This document shows positions 6,467 to 8,729 of a stretch of DNA of 8,729 bases, in pieces. A program made the translations under genes and the position numbers. Under the pieces are notes generated by a model that saw only the letters and a list, made by a program, of their open reading frames with translations, ran no database searches and was not told the DNA's origin. Numbering within the stretch: the stretch's first letter is position 1; each line of letters starts with the position of its first letter. The DNA comes from Alphaproteobacteria bacterium UBA2966 (GTDB lineage Bacteria > Pseudomonadota > Alphaproteobacteria > UBA2966). The stretch is taken from the NCBI GenBank assembly GCA_002348365.1, contig DEBC01000054.1, positions 1-8,729 on the forward strand, written 5' to 3'.

Positions 6467-7489
6467 ATGTTTCTCACCAACAGCTGGTATGTGGCGACAT
6501 CAAGCCATGAGATCGAGCGGAAGCCCTTTGCACGCACGATTTTGAATCAGCCCGTGGTGCTGTTCCGTCAGGAGAACGGTTCTGCCGTCGCCCTCGAGGA
6601 CCGCTGTTGCCACCGGCATCTGCCCCTGTCGCTGGGCGAGGTGTCCGGCGACCACCTGATCTGCGGCTATCACGGTTTGCGGTACGACGGTGCCGGTACA
6701 TGCGTCGAGGTGCCGGGACAGGAGTCACCACCGCCGGGTGCCAAGGTGCGGTGTTATCCGCTGCTCGAGAAATGGGGCTGGATCTTTATCTGGATGGGCG
6801 AGCCGGACCGTGCCGACGAGAGCCTGCTGCCTAACTGGTGGTGGGCCGAGCATCCCGAGTGGAAGCGATCGGACATGCATCTTCTTGAAGTCGACTGCGA
6901 CTATCAGCTCATCAATGACAATCTGCTCGACGTCAGCCACCTGACCTACGTGCACAAGGGTTCCATCGGTAACGACGCGATCGTCGAGTTCTCTCCCGAG
7001 ACCGAGCGCCAGGACCGCATGGTGCGCATGACAAGGTGGATCCTGGATCGACCGCCACCGCCCATGTACAAGGCCGCGGGTCGGTTCTCCGGCAACGTCG
7101 ACCGGGCTCAGATTGTCGAGTTCGTACCGCCCTGCTTCACGGTGAATTACGCCATATGCAAGGAGGCGGGATCCGATCTGGATGCCGACAACGGGCGTAT
7201 CAGGATCGATCACATGGCCCTGAGTGCGCCGACGCCTGAAACGGAACGCACGAGCCATTACTTCTTCAGCTTCGTACGGGGTTACGCCCTGGATGACCGG
7301 GAGATCGATCGGGTCTTCGAGGACGGGTTTCTCGATGTATTCCATGAGGATGTGGTCGTGCTGGAGGCCCAGCAGCGGAATTACGATCGCAACCCCGGGA
7401 TCAGTGGGGTGAATATCGCGGTCGATGCGGCGCCCATGGCAGCCCGCAAGCTGATCGAAGACCTGATCGCAGCCGAAGTGCAGTCTTGA
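6467..7489 (+). CDS. Rieske [2Fe-2S] non-heme iron oxygenase, alpha subunit, vanillate O-demethylase (VanA)-like
   Basis: A 340-residue cytoplasmic terminal oxygenase component. It uses O2 and electrons from a separate reductase to hydroxylate or O-demethylate an aromatic or related substrate. N-terminal Rieske domain: NSWYVA (5-10), C47-x-H49 in EDRCCHRHLPLSLG, and C66-x-x-H69 in CGYHGL, the four 2Fe-2S ligands. Catalytic domain: DNLLDVSHLTYVH (151-163) with D155 as the bridging Asp and H158/H163 as iron ligands. The third iron ligand is probably D295 in VFHEDVVVLEAQQ, which also occurs in VanA. Length and the C-terminal AARKLIEDLIA helix match VanA-like oxygenases. The residue between the first Cys and His is Cys (C48) where the family often has Pro. 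ATG 6467 is chosen over the open frame from 6350 because homology begins at MFLTNSWY and AAAGGGGAG (6455-6463) lies just upstream. A reductase (VanB-like) is not in the window. Substrate unknown. Confidence 0.9.
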   Translation: MFLTNSWYVATSSHEIERKPFARTILNQPVVLFRQENGSAVALEDRCCHRHLPLSLGEVSGDHLICGYHGLRYDGAGTCVEVPGQESPPPGAKVRCYPLLEKWGWIFIWMGEPDRADESLLPNWWWAEHPEWKRSDMHLLEVDCDYQLINDNLLDVSHLTYVHKGSIGNDAIVEFSPETERQDRMVRMTRWILDRPPPPMYKAAGRFSGNVDRAQIVEFVPPCFTVNYAICKEAGSDLDADNGRIRIDHMALSAPTPETERTSHYFFSFVRGYALDDREIDRVFEDGFLDVFHEDVVVLEAQQRNYDRNPGISGVNIAVDAAPMAARKLIEDLIAAEVQS

Positions 7490-7526
7490 ACCGTTCGTGC
7501 GGCACGTACCCGAACCTCGGGCCTCA

Positions 7527-8291
7527 ATGACCATGTCTCAACGACTGGCAGGCCGCTGCGCAATCATCACCGGTGCCGCGAGTGGTATCGGTGCGGCCAC
7601 GGCCCGGCGTTTCGCTGACGAAGGCGCAGACCTGTTCCTGGTCGACCGGGCCATTGAGGTTGCGGACGTTGCCTCGGACCTGGGCGGTGTCGCCTTGCAG
7701 GCAGATGTCTCCGATGCGGATATCGGTCAGCAGGTGTCGGCAGCGGCGCTGAACGCATTCGGGCGAATCGATGTTCTGGTCAACAACGCCGGTATCGGCT
7801 TTCCCCACGGTTTGGCTGATACCCGCGACGAAGACCTGGCGCGCGTCATCGATATCGATCTCGTCGCGGTTCTGCGCCTCACCCGGGACGTGATGCCGCA
7901 TATCACACGCCCGGGGGGTAGAATCCTGAATATTTCGTCGGCATTTGGTGTGGGTGTCCATCCGGGTAATACGGCGTATGCCGCTGCGAAGGCGGGGGTC
8001 GCGCACGCCACGCGGCAGCTCGCCGCCGAACTGGGACCGGACGGCATTCTCGTGAATGCCATCGCGCCCGGGGTCATCGACACTCCCATGACCCATCAGC
8101 GGGTGACCGGTGATGCGTACTATCAGCGGTCGCTCATCGTGGCGGCACCGCTCCGCCGGGCCGGCACACCCGAGGAGGTAGCCGCCGTGCTGGCATTTCT
8201 CGCTTCGGACGACGCCTCGTTTGTCACGGGCCAGGTCATCGCCGTCGACGGCGGCTGGACCACGGCCCGCTATCCGCCCCGCGAGGATTGA
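7527..8291 (+). CDS. Short-chain dehydrogenase/reductase (classical SDR), probably NAD-dependent
   Basis: A 254-residue classical SDR with a single Rossmann domain. Seen: the nucleotide-binding TGAASGIG (15-22), D40 at the end of beta-2 (LFLVDR), which favours NAD over NADP, an acidic DV (60-61) for adenine contact, NNAG (86-89), catalytic S137/S138 in NISSAFG, Y151 and K155 (YAAAK), PGVIDTPM (181-188) and the C-terminal FVTGQVIAVDGGW typical of the family. Classical SDRs oxidise secondary alcohols or reduce ketones; behind a Rieske oxygenase one might oxidise the diol or alcohol produced, which is inference from position. It begins 37 nt after the oxygenase stop, probably in the same transcript. 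Possible starts are GTG 7497, ATG 7527 and ATG 7533; none has a strong Shine-Dalgarno. The extra residues from 7497 are not SDR-like, so 7527 or 7533 is preferred. Fold certain, substrate unknown. Confidence 0.92.
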   Translation: MTMSQRLAGRCAIITGAASGIGAATARRFADEGADLFLVDRAIEVADVASDLGGVALQADVSDADIGQQVSAAALNAFGRIDVLVNNAGIGFPHGLADTRDEDLARVIDIDLVAVLRLTRDVMPHITRPGGRILNISSAFGVGVHPGNTAYAAAKAGVAHATRQLAAELGPDGILVNAIAPGVIDTPMTHQRVTGDAYYQRSLIVAAPLRRAGTPEEVAAVLAFLASDDASFVTGQVIAVDGGWTTARYPPRED

Positions 8292-8328
8292 ACCGCAACG
8301 CCTCACTGCATTTGCCGACGGTTGCGGT
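8292..8328. terminator. Inverted repeat between convergent genes, possible terminator hairpin
   Basis: ACCGCAAC (8292-8299) is perfectly complementary to GTTGCGGT (8321-8328), with a 21-nt loop. It starts at the base after the SDR stop codon and lies between two genes that converge. There is no T-tract on either side, so it is not a standard intrinsic terminator. It may still end or protect transcripts, or be chance. Confidence 0.3.
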
Positions 8329-8352
8329 CGGCCACGTCAAACGTCGAGAGCT

Positions 8353-8729
8353 TTATGCGGAGTGCCGTGACGCAGCGGTGTGGGAGCCGGTGACACCGAT
8401 GGCGACCCCTCCGAGTACAAGCGCGACTCCTGCCAGCAATGAAGTCGTGATTGGTTCGCTCAACGCCAGTGTCGCGACGATGATTCCGACCACGGGAACG
8501 CCGAGAAGTCCCAGGCCCGTCGTCACCGCGGGCAGGTTTCGGGCCGCGGCAGCCAGTGCCCAGAAGGCGAGGCCCCCTGCGCAGACGCCGCTGAACAGCA
8601 GGAGAACGATGAGTTCGCCGTCCCAATGCGTCTGCGGCACCCCATCGACGAAAAGGGTGACGGGGAGAATGATCGCACCGGCGAGCAAGGTCTCCCAGAG
8701 CAGGAGATCGAAGGGCGTTGACTGCCAGC
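8353..8729 (-). CDS. EamA/DMT-superfamily inner-membrane transporter, C-terminal fragment (partial at window end)
   Basis: Read on the minus strand, the frame is open from the window edge (first complete codon at 8727) to the stop at 8353-8355, giving 124 residues. These correspond to most of the second EamA domain of a roughly 290-residue, ten-helix drug/metabolite exporter of the inner membrane. Hydrophobic segments in order: LLWETLLAGAIILPVTLFV, then LIVLLLFSGVCAGGLAFWAL, then TGLGLLGVPVVGIIVATLAL followed by SEPITTSLLAG, and VALVLGGVAIGVTG, with a short polar tail. The SEPIT motif before the last helix is characteristic of EamA proteins. The TTG at 8688 is only an internal codon, because family-like sequence continues upstream to the edge. 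It converges with the SDR, leaving 61 nt between stops. Substrate cannot be inferred. Confidence 0.88.
   Translation of the reverse strand, partial: WQSTPFDLLLWETLLAGAIILPVTLFVDGVPQTHWDGELIVLLLFSGVCAGGLAFWALAAAARNLPAVTTGLGLLGVPVVGIIVATLALSEPITTSLLAGVALVLGGVAIGVTGSHTAASRHSA

Noticed and set aside
6725..8306. Two long minus-strand frames (6725-7534 and 7524-8306) opposite the Rieske and SDR genes
   Set aside because: They mirror well-supported plus-strand genes, have no family resemblance and no plausible ribosome-binding sites.
1..8729. CRISPR arrays, tRNA or rRNA genes, insertion sequences
   Set aside because: No regularly spaced repeats, no cloverleaf-like sequence and no transposase frame or flanking terminal inverted repeats were seen on either strand.

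Overview
The window looks like a chromosomal segment of a proteobacterium. YajQ and the release factor RF3 fragment are both of proteobacterial type, and the YajQ reads most like alphaproteobacterial versions. This is judged from remembered family sequences, not a search. The left third carries core genes. From about position 1850 the content becomes accessory and catabolic. By eye the DNA right of about 3960 is more GC-rich than the left end.

Layout: (1) 1-1071, the C-terminal two thirds of peptide chain release factor 3, cut by the window edge. (2) 1200-1685, YajQ/DUF520 nucleotide-binding protein. (3) 1686-1970, a gene-poor stretch, followed by a 5'-truncated and probably decayed amidohydrolase (1971-2555). 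(4) 2705-3316, a carboxymuconolactone decarboxylase/AhpD-like protein whose frame is broken by one in-frame TGA at 2954-2956. (5) 3466-3939, a GFA-family zinc protein with a very strong Shine-Dalgarno, closed by a rho-independent terminator whose loop contains the stop codon. (6) 4013-6334, a BisC-type molybdopterin sulfoxide reductase. (7) 6467-7489, a VanA-like Rieske oxygenase. (8) 7527-8291, a short-chain dehydrogenase. (9) 8353-8729, minus strand, the C-terminal end of an EamA/DMT transporter, convergent with (8).

The main discovery candidate is the gene at 2705-3316. The TGA falls exactly where the AhpD/CMD family has the second cysteine of its CxxC-xxx-H redox centre, giving C-F-Y-(UGA)-I-P-T-H. 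The same frame continues for 119 more family-like residues. Directly after the TGA the mRNA can form a hairpin with a GGUC tetraloop, 21 nt past the UGA. Tetraloop and distance resemble the bacterial SECIS of E. coli fdhF. The simplest reading is an AhpD-like selenoprotein with a CxxU active site. The main rival is a one-base Cys-to-stop mutation in a locus next to a decayed gene.

The right half suggests oxidation or demethylation of an unidentified, perhaps aromatic, substrate: the Rieske oxygenase attacks, the dehydrogenase oxidises an alcohol or diol, and the Mo enzyme handles a sulfoxide or N-oxide. If the oxygenase is an O-demethylase it would release formaldehyde, which could link it to the GFA protein. 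That pathway is inference. No Rieske reductase and no selenocysteine machinery (selA, selB, selC, selD) lies inside the window.
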